Shown here piece after piece: positions 35,725 to 43,719 of a DNA stretch of 64,000 nt. A program made the translations under genes and the position numbers. The stretch spans positions 1 to 64,000 of the forward strand of contig CAJVYQ010000020.1 of assembly GCA_913009825.1 (NCBI GenBank), in the 5' to 3' direction. This DNA comes from an uncultured Deferribacteres bacterium. GTDB lineage: Bacteria; Zhuqueibacterota; JdFR-76; DREG01. The notes under the pieces are model-generated. The model saw nothing but the letters and a program-made list of their open reading frames with translations. It ran no database searches and was not told the origin of the DNA. Numbering within the stretch: position 1 is the stretch's first letter; each line of letters begins with the position of its first letter.

Positions 35725-36140
35725 AAAAACTGTAATTAAATCCGATCCCCAAAAACCGTCTGATTTGTGTTTTTAGCGACACATCTTTGTAGTAAAGCGT
35801 AAACAGACTCAAACCGACTGAAATATATTTTGCCGGTTTTATCTGAAATTACTGTCCCGGCGCATATCAATTACAGCGAACGCTTCCCGGTTGGAAAACA
35901 GAATCAATTGGGAAGTGATTTTTATTTTGTGATTAAAGCGATACGTAAAATCGGTGCGCGAATTCAAACCCGGTTCAACTTTGAGTCATTCCTTTTTGCC
36001 GGATGCTTTTCCATCATTGCTGTACTGCCGGAGAATAAAATTTATTCTTCCTGTTTAGTCAGAACCGACAGACATTTTTTTCTCCTCTTGATTTTAATAC
36101 ACCTTATTGATAAATTGTAACGACAAAACATAAAAAACAG
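35725..36140. other. Gene-free gap, possible gene remnant
   Basis: A 96-codon ORF (35830-36120, TTG start, no ribosome site) matches nothing I recognise. On the minus strand a strong AAGAGGAG precedes an ATG but the frame stops after six codons. Further along, one minus-strand frame (FNSRTDFTYRFNHKIKITSQLILFSN) reads like a barrel strand. It may be a decayed gene of unclear identity; I do not call it. Confidence 0.3.
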
Positions 36141-36248
36141 GCAGCTATTCAGGTAGAGTAAAGAAACACTCCCTGTACTCCCCTCGAGGGGGGTACGGGG
36201 GGTGCAAAACAACTTCCACAACAATCATATCTTTTCCTGAATAGTTAC
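36141..36248. mobile_element. MITE-like element, family A copy 3
   Basis: The ends are GCAGCTATTCAGGT and CCTGAATAGTTAC. The core is a strong hairpin (CACTCCCTGTACTCCCC against GGGGGGTACGGGGGGTG) related to the one at 21989-22035. The element sits about 30 bases before the DUF502 gene. Confidence 0.75.
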
Positions 36249-36281
36249 AAAATATGGCACCAAACCTGTTAGAAAGACAAA

Positions 36282-36998
36282 ATGATTCGTAAATTAAAAT
36301 TATATTTCATTACCGGCATCCTGGTTGTCACGCCGATTGCCTTAACCATTTTCATCTTTTGGAAATTGTTCAGAGGGTTGGACAATGTGGTGCTGAATCT
36401 TCTGAACAACATCATTGTTTTTTTGGGCTTCAGCCCTTATCATGGCCGCATTCCCGGGCTGGGTATCATTGTGCTGGTGTTTGTAATTATTCTGGCCGGA
36501 ATAGTTGCCAGAAATTATATGGGCCGAAAGCTGTTCAAACTTGGGGACTGGGTGGTCACTAAAATCCCATTGATCAGCAAAATATATATTGCAATCCGGC
36601 AAATATTCGAAGCCATCTTTTCCGAAAAGAGGGAAGTCTTTAAACAGGCAGTCATGTTTGAATATCCCAGAAAGGGGACTTATTCTATCGGCTTTTTGAC
36701 CCAGGATACCCGGGGAGAGATTCAGGAGAAATTAGATAAAGATGTATTGAGCGTTTTTCTGCCAACCACACCAAACCCAACTTCCGGTTATCTGATTTTT
36801 GTCCCGAAAGAAGAAGCAATCATGCTGGATATGTCTATTGAAGATGCTCTCAAACTCATCATTTCCGGCGGAGCTATTGCTCCCAATACACCGCAAACAG
36901 AAGAATTTTCCATCGATGATCTGTTTGCATTTCGAAAAAAAAGAAAAAAGAAAAAGCTCGCAAAAGCTTTGTCCGCTTCTCATGAAAAAAAGAACTGA
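36282..36998 (+). CDS. DUF502 family membrane protein
   Basis: The 238-residue protein has two transmembrane helices (about 8-30 and 57-80), separated by a loop with a PGLG motif. The cytoplasmic part contains KLGDWVVTKIPLISKIYIAIRQIFEAIF and VMFEYPRKGTYSIGFLTQDT, then VFLPTTPNPTSGYLIFVPKEEAIMLDMSIEDALKLIISGGA. The motifs GxIPxVxxIYxxxKQ-like and FLPTTPNPTSG are the signature of the DUF502 family. The tail is lysine-rich (KKRKKKKLAKALSASHEKKN). The function is unknown in general; the family is widespread in bacteria and plants as an integral membrane protein. Confidence 0.9.
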   Translation: MIRKLKLYFITGILVVTPIALTIFIFWKLFRGLDNVVLNLLNNIIVFLGFSPYHGRIPGLGIIVLVFVIILAGIVARNYMGRKLFKLGDWVVTKIPLISKIYIAIRQIFEAIFSEKREVFKQAVMFEYPRKGTYSIGFLTQDTRGEIQEKLDKDVLSVFLPTTPNPTSGYLIFVPKEEAIMLDMSIEDALKLIISGGAIAPNTPQTEEFSIDDLFAFRKKRKKKKLAKALSASHEKKN

Positions 36999-37069
36999 CC
37001 TTTTGGCTCGATTCCGTATTTTCGGTTAGCTTGAATTATTCGTTAATTTTCTGAAAGATTTATTTAAAT

Positions 37070-37200
37070 CCTAAACCGAGCGATTCTTCTGTCATTCGGG
37101 AGGAATTTTTTTGATCATACGCGTTAAAACAACAAGATTCCTACTGAATAACATTTCACTCGATAGGTGATAGTTTGAAGTTCAGAATTACTCAATTAGA
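37070..37200. mobile_element. MITE-like element, family B copy 4
   Basis: Degenerate termini CCTAAACCGAGCGATT and AATTACTCAATTAG surround an interior with ACAAGATTCCTACTGAATAACAT, shared with the copies at 22110 and 62010. It is the most diverged copy. Confidence 0.65.
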
Positions 37201-37213
37201 GTAAATATTTAAA

Positions 37214-37391
37214 TAGTGTCTGACCGAAAACTTTGAAAAACAGCAAAAACGTCATTCCTGCGAAGCTTGTCCTCACGAAAGTGGAGAGCAGGAATCCAAT
37301 AAAATCATAAACTTATAGATTCCCGCTTTTACCTGTCTGCCTCAGGAACGGCGGGAATGACAGAAAAGTGGGGTTTTCGTTCAGGCACTAA
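37214..37391. mobile_element. MITE-like element, family C copy 2 (variant)
   Basis: The ends TAGTGTCTGACCGAAAAC and GTTTTCGTTCAGGCACTA are inverted repeats. The interior has a GTCATTCCTGCGAAG...GGCGGGAATGACAGAAAAG long stem. Its right end is repeated at 3920-3938 and, degraded, at about 6060-6090. It follows the family B element by 13 bases and fills the gap before the barrel gene. Confidence 0.75.
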
Positions 37392-37454
37392 ATGATTAAA
37401 GCTATCCCGATCTCCTTTTAAAAATACTACGAATAATTCGGGTTAGAGATATTT

Positions 37455-39386
37455 GTGAAGAAAACAAACAGGCATAGAACAGTAGATCTTTCATCGAACA
37501 GATCATCCCGCCGGTTATTTATTCAGCCGGATGCCAAATTCTCTCGTCATTATTTTCCGTATTTCTTCTTTGTCCTGCTCTATATTTTGGCCCTGCCGGA
37601 TCAAAGTCGAGGCCAATCAGCCAATTACGTTCACTTTGGTTTCCGGCAGGATTTCAACAACTATTTTTACCAGGGTCAGATTTCCTATTTTTCTCCTTTC
37701 CTGCAAAAACAGCGGATTTTTGTTTATGAAAACTACCGTTCCAATCTTCTCAAAGCATCGTCCATTTCTGAAAAATGGAAGGATGATCATCAATTTCAGT
37801 TTGGTTATCAATATCGGTTAAATTCTTACTTGCAAAGCGCCTTGCAACTAAAATCATCTGTTTTTTCCGATCGCCAATCCGGATTTTTTAACAGCTACGA
37901 TACTCATTCACTTGGTGTGGGATTGATCAGCCAGATAAAACAGATCACACAAATTAAAAGTTATTTGGGCTGGAAATTTGACAAACGCTATAACCGGCAA
38001 AACAATGGATTTTATTACCGGTTGGAATCCAATTCTAATCCGTTTAAAATTTTAGAATACGAAAACCAGTATAATTTTGAATTTCACGGTAACCAGTTCA
38101 AAGGACGCAATAATCAGGATCTATTATTCCGGTATAAAATTAAACGCCGGTTTTATGGCAACACCACCGATTCCCTGTTTTATCAATTCAGTTACCGGAA
38201 GAAGGTGTATTATATTTCGGCAGAAGGCGACCTGGAATCCCGCCTGGAGCGGGAAAATAACTTTTCCAATCTGCTGAATTACGAAATTAGCAGCCGATTG
38301 AACTGGTCGATTCTCACGCAAATAAACAACAGGCTCAGTAGTGTGGATCAGATACTCCGCGAAACAGCAACGGGCTCAAGAGAGCGGAACGACACCGGAA
38401 TCCGCTGGGAATCTTATTTCCGCTGGCAATCATCAAAGTTGAAATCTCATCTGGGTTGGATTTACAGCAATCGGAATCAGAATTTTGCCTCTTCAAAAAC
38501 AATTAAACCAAGTCCTTCGCTGGGCAGTCTGGGGATCCCCGACAACAGGAGCCGGGTACATTCGCTGCGATTTTTTACATCCTGGCAGATTTCACAAACC
38601 GACTCTTTAATTTTCCGATTGTTAATTTCCAAATTTCAATACGATACGCCGGACAGCAACAATTTTGACGATCGCGATGAATTTCGCACGGCAGTTATTT
38701 TATCCTATTTTCACCGGTTTTCACCAAGCCTGGAATTGGGCATCACCGGTCGGGCGAATTTACATCACCTGCTTTACATTTATAAAGAAAAGAGCGCTAA
38801 TAACAACTGGAATCGGATTTTGCAATTGGGCACCTCTTTACGGTTCAGGCCGGTACCGTCTTTCCGCTTTTATCAGGCACAGGAAGTGCTGGCCAATTAT
38901 ACAAGTTACGACTTTGAAGAGCAGCAAAGTCAAATCAGAAGTTATGTTTACCGAAAATTTACGCTGACCGATTCTATTAATATCGGTCACTCCGCCGGGA
39001 TTCAGTTTGCTTTGTTTCACCGTTTGGAATTCGAGGAAAACGGCCGTTTGTTCTGGCGTGATTTTTCGGAGCAGTTAATTATGAACAGGAGAAACCACTA
39101 CTTAACCGCAGGGTTCCAATTTCCCCTGTTGGGGAATTTAATTTTATACAACGGAATCGCCGGCTACATACGGAAAGAGTGGCGGTTTAAACAGAATCTT
39201 TTTGGCCAACCGACGAAGGAAAAATGGGGAGATTTTATAAGTTTTGGCCCGCAATTGAGATTGTACTTATTGAACCGCGCCAATCGCAGCGCGCTCATTT
39301 CATTATCTAGATTTCGGGTTACAACACCAAACAACCAAATTTATTTCATCAATCAAATTGATCTGAACGTGCACTGGTATTTTTAA
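37455..39386 (+). CDS. Large outer-membrane barrel-like protein of unknown family
   Basis: The 643-residue protein starts at a GTG. It has a positively charged leader of about 32 residues followed by a hydrophobic stretch (YFPYFFFVLLYILALPDQSRGQ), consistent with a signal peptide. The rest is dominated by alternating aromatic and polar strands with many Tyr, Phe, Arg and Asn (YVHFGFRQDFNNYFYQGQISYFSPF, SYLGWKFDKRYNRQNNGFYYRLESNS, RSVLISLSR-like end), and it terminates in DLNVHWYF. A C-terminal Phe is typical of proteins inserted by BamA. I recognise no specific family; a TonB-less barrel or structural outer-membrane protein is inferred. The long N-terminal leader may mean the real start is further in. 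Confidence 0.6.
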   Translation: MKKTNRHRTVDLSSNRSSRRLFIQPDAKFSRHYFPYFFFVLLYILALPDQSRGQSANYVHFGFRQDFNNYFYQGQISYFSPFLQKQRIFVYENYRSNLLKASSISEKWKDDHQFQFGYQYRLNSYLQSALQLKSSVFSDRQSGFFNSYDTHSLGVGLISQIKQITQIKSYLGWKFDKRYNRQNNGFYYRLESNSNPFKILEYENQYNFEFHGNQFKGRNNQDLLFRYKIKRRFYGNTTDSLFYQFSYRKKVYYISAEGDLESRLERENNFSNLLNYEISSRLNWSILTQINNRLSSVDQILRETATGSRERNDTGIRWESYFRWQSSKLKSHLGWIYSNRNQNFASSKTIKPSPSLGSLGIPDNRSRVHSLRFFTSWQISQTDSLIFRLLISKFQYDTPDSNNFDDRDEFRTAVILSYFHRFSPSLELGITGRANLHHLLYIYKEKSANNNWNRILQLGTSLRFRPVPSFRFYQAQEVLANYTSYDFEEQQSQIRSYVYRKFTLTDSINIGHSAGIQFALFHRLEFEENGRLFWRDFSEQLIMNRRNHYLTAGFQFPLLGNLILYNGIAGYIRKEWRFKQNLFGQPTKEKWGDFISFGPQLRLYLLNRANRSALISLSRFRVTTPNNQIYFINQIDLNVHWYF

Positions 39387-39431
39387 TATTGCAAACAAAT
39401 TATTGCAATATTTAGTCAGAATAGCTATATT
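39385..39431 (+). promoter_or_regulatory. Promoter with palindrome overlapping the -35 box
   Basis: A perfect inverted repeat AATATTGCAA (39385-39394) / TTGCAATATT (39403-39412) is separated by 8 bases. The right arm includes TTGCAA (39403-39408), which is followed by a 17-base spacer and TATATT (39426-39431). This is a well-formed sigma-70 promoter for the rsbW-like gene at 39481, with a probable operator over the -35. Confidence 0.6.
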
Positions 39432-39480
39432 GAACATCAATAGCGACCAGGTGAATGATCCGTTGAAATAAATATTTAAT

Positions 39481-39903
39481 ATGACAAGTAAATTTCCACG
39501 TAAATTAGAACTGTTGAGCAAAATCGAAAAAGTAGAAGAAGCCGCCTATTTTGCGGAAAAAGCAGCAAAAGACATGAATTTTTCCGATAGCGATGTGGAT
39601 GATATCGCCATCGCCCTCACCGAGGCTGTCAGCAATGCTATGATTCATGGCAATAAAAACGATGTTACTAAAAAAGTTATCATAGAAATAATGGAAAAAC
39701 CGGATCGTATGATTATGAATGTACTGGATGAGGGAGTCGGCTTCGACCCGCATAATATTGATGATCCGTTGCTGCCGGAAAATTTATTAAGAGAAAGCGG
39801 AAGAGGTGTTTTTATTTTAAAATCATTGATGGATAGAATCGATTATTCTTTCGAAAAAAACAGAACAATGATTATTCTTGAAAAAATGAAGAGAAAAAAA
39901 TAA
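39481..39903 (+). CDS. RsbW/SpoIIAB-like serine kinase (anti-sigma factor)
   Basis: The 140-residue GHKL ATPase of the HATPase_c_2 (RsbW) type has IAIALTEAVSNAMIHGNKND (N-box Glu/Asn), NVLDEGVGFDP (G1), and LLRESGRGVFILKSLMDRIDY (G2-like). Such proteins bind a sigma factor or partner and phosphorylate a STAS antagonist; the next gene is a STAS protein, which makes that pairing likely. No sigma factor or PP2C phosphatase gene is visible nearby, so the other parts of the switch are elsewhere. The ribosome site is weak. Confidence 0.88.
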   Translation: MTSKFPRKLELLSKIEKVEEAAYFAEKAAKDMNFSDSDVDDIAIALTEAVSNAMIHGNKNDVTKKVIIEIMEKPDRMIMNVLDEGVGFDPHNIDDPLLPENLLRESGRGVFILKSLMDRIDYSFEKNRTMIILEKMKRKK

Positions 39904-39945
39904 ATTTTACATCTGATCGGCAAAACAAATACCAGGAGGAATTCA

Positions 39946-40287
39946 ATGACAATTAAAGAAGAAATTCGTGAGAACGTTGCGGTGCTTTATCTCAGGGGCA
40001 ATATGATGGGTGGCCCGGAATCCATGGAGGTTCATGAAAAGGTAAAAAGTCTTATCGGCGATAAAATCACAAAAGTGGTGATCGATCTGAGTAAGGTAAA
40101 ATGGATGAACAGCTCCGGTCTTGGTGCCATTATGGCTTGCATGACTTCCTTAACCGGCGCTGATGGTGTGCTTAAAATATCCGGAGCTACCGAAAAGATC
40201 CAAAATCTGTTCATGATCACAAAACTGTTAACCATTTTCGATACGTATGAAACAGCCGACCGCGCAGTAGCAAGTTTCAAGGAATAA
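39946..40287 (+). CDS. STAS-domain anti-sigma factor antagonist
   Basis: The 113-residue single STAS domain has VAVLYLRGNMMGGPES at the first strand and VVIDLSKVKWMNSSGLGAIMACM, in which the Ser in NSSGLG is the expected phosphorylation site. The C-terminal LFMITKLLTIFDTYETADRAVASF helix fits SpoIIAA/RsbV proteins. In its unphosphorylated form it should displace the RsbW-like partner's target. AGGAGG lies at perfect spacing, 43 bases after the kinase gene, so they form one operon ending in the terminator at 40320. Confidence 0.92.
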   Translation: MTIKEEIRENVAVLYLRGNMMGGPESMEVHEKVKSLIGDKITKVVIDLSKVKWMNSSGLGAIMACMTSLTGADGVLKISGATEKIQNLFMITKLLTIFDTYETADRAVASFKE

Positions 40288-40319
40288 TTGTTCAATAATC
40301 GTTTTTCGTTTCATTTCTT

Positions 40320-40359
40320 AAAAAGGTGTGTAGTACGTAGCAAGCTGCACACCTTTTTT
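40320..40359 (+). terminator. Rho-independent terminator after the STAS gene
   Basis: AAAAAGGTGTG and CACACCTTTTTT pair across a 17-base loop, with a T run at the end. It closes the rsbW-like/STAS operon. Confidence 0.8.
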
Positions 40360-40431
40360 CTGTCCCGGATAATTCAGACTATCTGAGTTTCTCAAAACCC
40401 GATTAACTCTTACCATGACGAAGGAAAAGCC

Positions 40432-41853
40432 ATGATTTACCAATCCGTTAAAAAGATCCATTTCATCGCCGTCTGCGGTACGGCTATGGGAAACCTGGCT
40501 GTAAAAATGAAACAGATCGGTTATTCAGTTACCGGTTCGGACGATAATTTTTACCCGCCCATGAGCACTTTTTTAGAAAAAAACGGCATCCGCGTCGATA
40601 ACAACTTTGCCGAACAAAACATCGCCTACAAACCGGATCTGGTGATCATTGGCAATGCTGTGGTGCGTGGTAATCCGGAGGCCGAATATGTGCTGGACAA
40701 TAAACTACCTTATATGTCATTTCCCGAGGCACTGAAGGAATTTTTTCTGCGCGGCAAACAAAATATTGTTGTGACGGGTACACACGGTAAAACGACCACG
40801 GCCTCTTTACTCGCGCATCTGCTCACTCATGCCGGGCGGCAACCGGGATTTTTTATCGGCGGTTTGCCTAAGAATTTTGCTGCCGGTTTTCAGATAGGGG
40901 AAGGAAAACAATTTGTCATCGAAGGCGATGAATACGATTCCGCTTTTTTTGACAAACGCTCCAAATTTATACACTATTTACCGGAAATTGTGATTCTCAA
41001 TAACATTGAATTTGATCATGCGGATATCTTCAGAGATATGGAAGATATTAAAACTACTTTTCGGCATCTGATTAAAATCATTCCGCAAAAGGGCTTGCTT
41101 GTCGCCAATAGTGATGATCCGGTGGTAAACGAATTGATTGCCAGCAGTTTTACTCCGGTTGAGACATTTGGCCGGGGAGAGAATGCCGCCTGGAGGATTT
41201 GTGATATTCACTATGGAGAAAACGGAGTTTCTTTTTCTTTGGATTATGCGCGTGCACGTTTCGGCGATTTTTCTCTGCCGCTTTTAGGAGCGCATAATGT
41301 GATGAATGCCGCTGGGGCGATCATTGTTTTGCATCGCCTCGGTTTGGATAACGAGGTGATTCAACATGGTCTGGCTACTTTTCAGAGCATCCGGCGTCGC
41401 CTGGAAATCCGCGGCGAAGTGAACGGAATTGTTGTTTACGACGATTTTGCTCATCATCCCACGGCCATTCGGGAAACGTTGTCCGGATTGCAGAATCAGT
41501 TTCCGCAAAACAGAATCTGGGCTATTTTTGAACCGAGAACCAACACCACGCGCAGAAATATTTTGCAGAGGGAGATCGCCGCTGCTCTGGAAACCGCCGA
41601 CGGTGTAGCCATTGGCAAAATCAACCGGCCTCATCTTTTGAAACCGGAAGAACGGCTCAACCGGGAACAGATTTGTGACGCATTGCGGCAAAAAAATATA
41701 CCGGCTTTTTACAACGACAGTGTGGAGGAGATAATCAACTGGCTGGCGCCCCAATTGAAACCGGGTGATCAGGTTGCCATCATGTCCAACGGCAGCTTTG
41801 ACGGCATTCATGAAAAATTGTTAGCCAGGTTGGGGGAGATGTACGCGGGATAA
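40432..41853 (+). CDS. mpl: UDP-N-acetylmuramate:tripeptide ligase Mpl
   Basis: The 473-residue Mur ligase family protein has an N-terminal Rossmann domain with VKKIHFIAVCGTAMGNLAVKMKQIGYSVTGSD, the ATP-binding loop VVTGTHGKTTTASLLAHL, and IEGDEYDSAFFDKRSKFIHYLPEIVILNNIEFDHADIF. The C-terminal domain has the RRLEIRGEVNGIVVYDDFAHHPTAIRETL motif and AIFEPRTNT. The AxAMGNLA variant and the DEYDSAFFDKRSKF block distinguish Mpl from MurC. It joins recycled L-Ala-gamma-D-Glu-meso-DAP to UDP-MurNAc, so the organism recycles its cell wall and has DAP-type peptidoglycan. It appears monocistronic. Confidence 0.92.
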   Translation: MIYQSVKKIHFIAVCGTAMGNLAVKMKQIGYSVTGSDDNFYPPMSTFLEKNGIRVDNNFAEQNIAYKPDLVIIGNAVVRGNPEAEYVLDNKLPYMSFPEALKEFFLRGKQNIVVTGTHGKTTTASLLAHLLTHAGRQPGFFIGGLPKNFAAGFQIGEGKQFVIEGDEYDSAFFDKRSKFIHYLPEIVILNNIEFDHADIFRDMEDIKTTFRHLIKIIPQKGLLVANSDDPVVNELIASSFTPVETFGRGENAAWRICDIHYGENGVSFSLDYARARFGDFSLPLLGAHNVMNAAGAIIVLHRLGLDNEVIQHGLATFQSIRRRLEIRGEVNGIVVYDDFAHHPTAIRETLSGLQNQFPQNRIWAIFEPRTNTTRRNILQREIAAALETADGVAIGKINRPHLLKPEERLNREQICDALRQKNIPAFYNDSVEEIINWLAPQLKPGDQVAIMSNGSFDGIHEKLLARLGEMYAG

Positions 41854-41966
41854 AGTGCTTCCCCAATTTAAGCCTTGCTTAACAATAGTAAAAGCGTTAT
41901 ATTCCAGACATATTTATCATAGAAAAGCAAATATGTCCGGCACTGAAAGAAGGGAGGATTGTTTGT

Positions 41967-43175
41967 ATGAGGCAGTATATTTCGAGAGAAATCGAGAATG
42001 TCATCATTCAAAGTAGTAAACAATTTCCGGCGATAGCTTTATCGGGCCCTCGTCAATCCGGCAAGACAACTTTATTGAGACATCTGTTTGAAGATACGCA
42101 CAAATTTGTCAGTTTTGATGATCCTTTGAATCGGGAAAGGGCATTGACAGATCCCAAATTATTTCTCGACAATTTTGGGTCATCTGTTATTTTTGATGAA
42201 ATACAATATGTACCTGAATTACTACCCTATATAAAAATAACCATCGATCAGGATCGGCATAAAAACGGCCGCTTTCTACTTACAGGCTCTCAACAGTTTC
42301 ATTTGATCAAAAATTTAGGTGATTCTTTAGCCGGCCGTATTGCCTTATTAAATTTATTATCATTTGATATAAATGAAAAAAAACGCTGCAAAATTGTTAA
42401 CGATCTGTTGGTTGATACTAAATCGTATTTTGTTCATGCCTGTCTCAATGGCTCATTCCCGGAACTCGTTCTCAACCCCGGGCAAAGTACTGACTTATGG
42501 TATGGAAGTTATTTACAAACATATTTAGAACGGGATGTTAGAAATCTGGCAGATGTAGGAGATCTGAGAAATTTTCAGCGGTTTATACAATTGTTAGCTG
42601 CAAGATGCGCTCAAATGCTAAATTTAACAAGTTTTGCCAATGATTTAGGTATTAGCGTTACTACAATAAGAAGATGGATTTCAATATTGGAAGCCAGCCA
42701 GATTATTTTTCTCCTTCCTCCATATTATCGTAATCTTGGGAAACGGATTATCAAAAGTCCCAAAGTCTATTTTCTGGATACGGGATTGGTTTGTTATTTA
42801 ACCGGTATTCAAACGGAGAATCATCTATTTAAAGGACCCATGGCAGGACAATTATTTGAAAACTTTTTCATTCAGGAAATTGTTAAATTTTATTATAATA
42901 ATGGTAGGCGGGCGGATATTTATTATTTAAGGACCCATAACCAGCTTGAAATTGACTTAATTATTGAAAAATATCCTGAAATAATTCCCGTTGAGATAAA
43001 GTTGTCCAAAACACTTAATACAGGCATGGCAAACCCTATCGAGCGATTTATAAAATTATTTCCCGCTCTCAATATTCAAAGTGGCATAATTGTTTCTTTG
43101 GCAGATGAAACTATTCCTCTTACAAGGCACATAACGGCATTATCTTTGGAATCGTTTTTAAAACAAATGAAATAA
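41967..43175 (+). CDS. AAA ATPase with DUF4143 domain
   Basis: The 402-residue protein has an N-terminal P-loop ATPase domain (AAA_14) with ALSGPRQSGKTTLLRHLF (Walker A), SSVIFDEIQYVPELLPYIK (Walker B) and RFLLTGSQQFHLIKN (sensor 1). The C-terminal DUF4143 domain includes TIRRWISILEASQIIFLLPPYYRN...KRIIKSPKVYFLDTGLVCYLTGI and ends with a nuclease-like fold (RTHNQLEIDLIIE and VEIKLSKT). These proteins are common single-gene cargo of unknown purpose and vary widely between strains. AT-rich codon use and isolated position suggest horizontal transfer. The function is not established. Confidence 0.9.
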   Translation: MRQYISREIENVIIQSSKQFPAIALSGPRQSGKTTLLRHLFEDTHKFVSFDDPLNRERALTDPKLFLDNFGSSVIFDEIQYVPELLPYIKITIDQDRHKNGRFLLTGSQQFHLIKNLGDSLAGRIALLNLLSFDINEKKRCKIVNDLLVDTKSYFVHACLNGSFPELVLNPGQSTDLWYGSYLQTYLERDVRNLADVGDLRNFQRFIQLLAARCAQMLNLTSFANDLGISVTTIRRWISILEASQIIFLLPPYYRNLGKRIIKSPKVYFLDTGLVCYLTGIQTENHLFKGPMAGQLFENFFIQEIVKFYYNNGRRADIYYLRTHNQLEIDLIIEKYPEIIPVEIKLSKTLNTGMANPIERFIKLFPALNIQSGIIVSLADETIPLTRHITALSLESFLKQMK

Positions 43176-43208
43176 AGAATTTTTAATGGCAGGCTTTTTA
43201 AAATTTAG

Positions 43209-43548
43209 GTAACTATTCAGCTCATGTCTGTCTGACACAGGCAGAAAGCGCACGAAACAATCGAAAGATCTCATCTAACTTTTTTCCTGTTTTTTTTTGA
43301 GTCTTTCGCGGGCTGCCTGAGCAGTGACAATACCGTAACACTTTAGTTTTTTGAACAAATCCGCTTCCTTTGCGCTCTCTGCGTTTTAAAGCGCCTGTTT
43401 TTTTAACGCAGAGACGCGGAGGACGCAGAGAAATTGAAAAAATCGTCTGCCTGTTCTGCCCGCGAATTACACGAAATCATACGAATAGGACAAAATAGTT
43501 AACGATTCGCGTTTTTCAGCGATATTAGCGGGCAACCTGAATAGTTAC
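43209..43548. mobile_element. Composite MITE, family A copy 4 with nested family F fragment
   Basis: The outer ends are GTAACTATTCAGCT and ACCTGAATAGTTAC. Inside lies a family F terminus, GTAACACTTTAGTTTTTTGAA (43329-43349), followed by a palindrome-rich core (TTTGCGCTCTCTGCG, AACGCAGAGACGCGGAGG) that is also present in the element at 47042-47345. There is no ORF. It occupies the gap between the convergent DUF4143 and NtrC-type genes; the remaining 170 bases to 43719 show no feature. Confidence 0.75.
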
Positions 43549-43719
43549 AAATTTAGCATGATTTATTGTAATTTTCAAGAAACATAAAAGAGTTCATACT
43601 ACAGAAAAGGCTAAAAAGCTAAATTCATTTTTTTCAATTTTTTCTGCAGCAATAAGAATAGCGGGTCACAAAAGGGTGCAGCACAAAAACTTTAGTCACT
43701 TCAAACTGCTCTATCCTTT

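Noticed and set aside
35830-36120. 96-aa ORF
   Set aside because: TTG start, no ribosome site, no recognisable motif, and it lies in a repeat-rich gap.
41967-43175. DUF4143 ATPase as a toxin-antitoxin or defence gene
   Set aside because: No partner gene or defence neighbours are present; the family has no proven defence role, so I left the function open.
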